The notes under the pieces are model-generated. The model searched no databases and was not told where the DNA came from. It saw nothing but the letters and a program-made list of their open reading frames with translations. A program made the translations under genes and the position numbers. 7,025 nucleotides of DNA from Candidatus Bathyarchaeota archaeon (GTDB lineage Archaea > Thermoproteota > Bathyarchaeia > TCS64 > B23): contig JAPDJB010000161.1 of NCBI GenBank assembly GCA_029259285.1, positions 1 through 7,025 on the forward strand, written 5' to 3'. This document shows positions 6,577 to 7,025 of the stretch, piece by piece (position 1 is the first letter of the stretch; the number at the start of each line of letters is the position of its first letter).

Positions 6577-7025
6577 GGGGGATGAGATAGTCGCCTCTAC
6601 GCCCCAGCATCAGCCTATAGTAGACGCCCCTCGACGAGTGAACCTCCTCCAGGACTCCCCTAGCCTCGAATTCATCGCCCTCCCAAACCTGCTCGGCGAA
6701 TCTCCCCCTATAACTCATCAACTCCTCCACCCTCAATCCATCGATCTCAGCGTCGACACCATATAGGCAGGGCGTATAGATGCTTAGGGCGTCATCAACC
6801 ACAACGCCTCGAACAGTCACCTCACCAACCGGCCTCGAGGGATGAGAATCCTCAAACTCATGGGGATAGGGGACGAGCCTAACATAATAGGGAACCCCAA
6901 AAATCAATCCATGTAGGAGCTTAATCCTCTCCAACTCAGCCAGCCTACCGAGGTCAAGGCCCGTTCCACCCCAACGCATCTCAGCAACCTTAAAGGCCTC
7001 ATCCGCTGGAAGCTTCGAGAGGAGG
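6554..7025 (-). CDS. C-terminal part of a probable archaeal nucleotidyltransferase (COG1665-like)
   Basis: The frame is open to the right edge, so the gene starts off the window; the ATG at 6979 is probably internal, because codons upstream of it read sensibly. About 157 residues are visible. RIKLLHGLIFGVPYYVRLVP, then PVGEVTVRGVVVDDALSIYTPCLYGVD, then VEELMSYRGRFAEQVWEGDEFEARGVLEEV and YYRLMLGRRGDYLIPL recall the C-terminal region of a family of archaeal predicted nucleotidyltransferases whose catalytic GS...D.D motif lies farther upstream. That motif is off the window, so activity cannot be judged. The assignment rests on remembered family pattern and is moderate. It converges on the DRTGG gene with a 23-base overlap, its TAG (6556-6554) lying inside that gene. 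There is no evident link to the acetate genes. Confidence 0.5.
   Translation of the reverse strand, partial: LLSKLPADEAFKVAEMRWGGTGLDLGRLAELERIKLLHGLIFGVPYYVRLVPYPHEFEDSHPSRPVGEVTVRGVVVDDALSIYTPCLYGVDAEIDGLRVEELMSYRGRFAEQVWEGDEFEARGVLEEVHSSRGVYYRLMLGRRGDYLIPLSLLEAI

Noticed and set aside
1..7025. CRISPR arrays, insertion sequences, tRNA or rRNA genes, riboswitches
   Set aside because: Reading both strands showed no regularly spaced repeats, transposase motifs, inverted-repeat ends or tRNA-like conserved loops; nearly every base is in a recognised gene.

Overview
This window looks like part of an archaeal chromosome. The genes are tightly packed and GC-rich, and arginine is written mostly with AGG/AGA. 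The candidate promoters are archaeal BRE/TATA boxes (for example GAAAGG followed by TTTAAATA). The gene content belongs to archaea that use F420, tetrahydromethanopterin-type C1 carriers and CO dehydrogenase. A non-methanogenic acetogenic lineage such as a Bathyarchaeia-like TACK archaeon would fit, but that placement is inference; nothing here fixes the taxon.

Layout, left to right. (1) A + strand run: the 3' part of a CooC-type CO dehydrogenase nickel-insertion ATPase (1-501), a divergent member of the F420:glutamate ligase (CofE) family overlapping it by 11 bases (491-1357), and F420-dependent methylene-H4MPT dehydrogenase, mtd (1389-2234). (2) A - strand FrhB/FpoF-type F420 oxidoreductase subunit with two N-terminal 4Fe-4S motifs (3252-2209), whose end overlaps the end of mtd by 26 bases. 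(3) A short divergent intergenic region (3253-3350) with a strong TATA-like element. (4) A + strand pair: a fused alpha-beta ADP-forming acetyl-CoA synthetase (about 3351-5471) and, one base later, a BioD-like/DRTGG protein resembling the regulatory N-terminal half of phosphotransacetylase (5473-6576). (5) A - strand gene entering from the right edge (7025-6554), probably the C-terminal half of an archaeal predicted nucleotidyltransferase, overlapping its neighbour tail to tail by 23 bases.

Read together, most genes fit a C1-to-acetate energy module. Mtd uses F420H2 to reduce the C1 carrier; the FrhB-like protein could link F420 to ferredoxin or a larger complex; CooC matures the CO dehydrogenase that makes acetyl-CoA; and the ADP-forming acetyl-CoA synthetase converts acetyl-CoA to acetate with ATP formation, possibly tuned by the DRTGG protein. 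Each enzyme family is recognised from sequence, but the joined pathway is inference. I saw no RNA genes, mobile elements, CRISPR arrays or long non-coding stretches. The largest gap is the roughly 98-base divergent promoter region.
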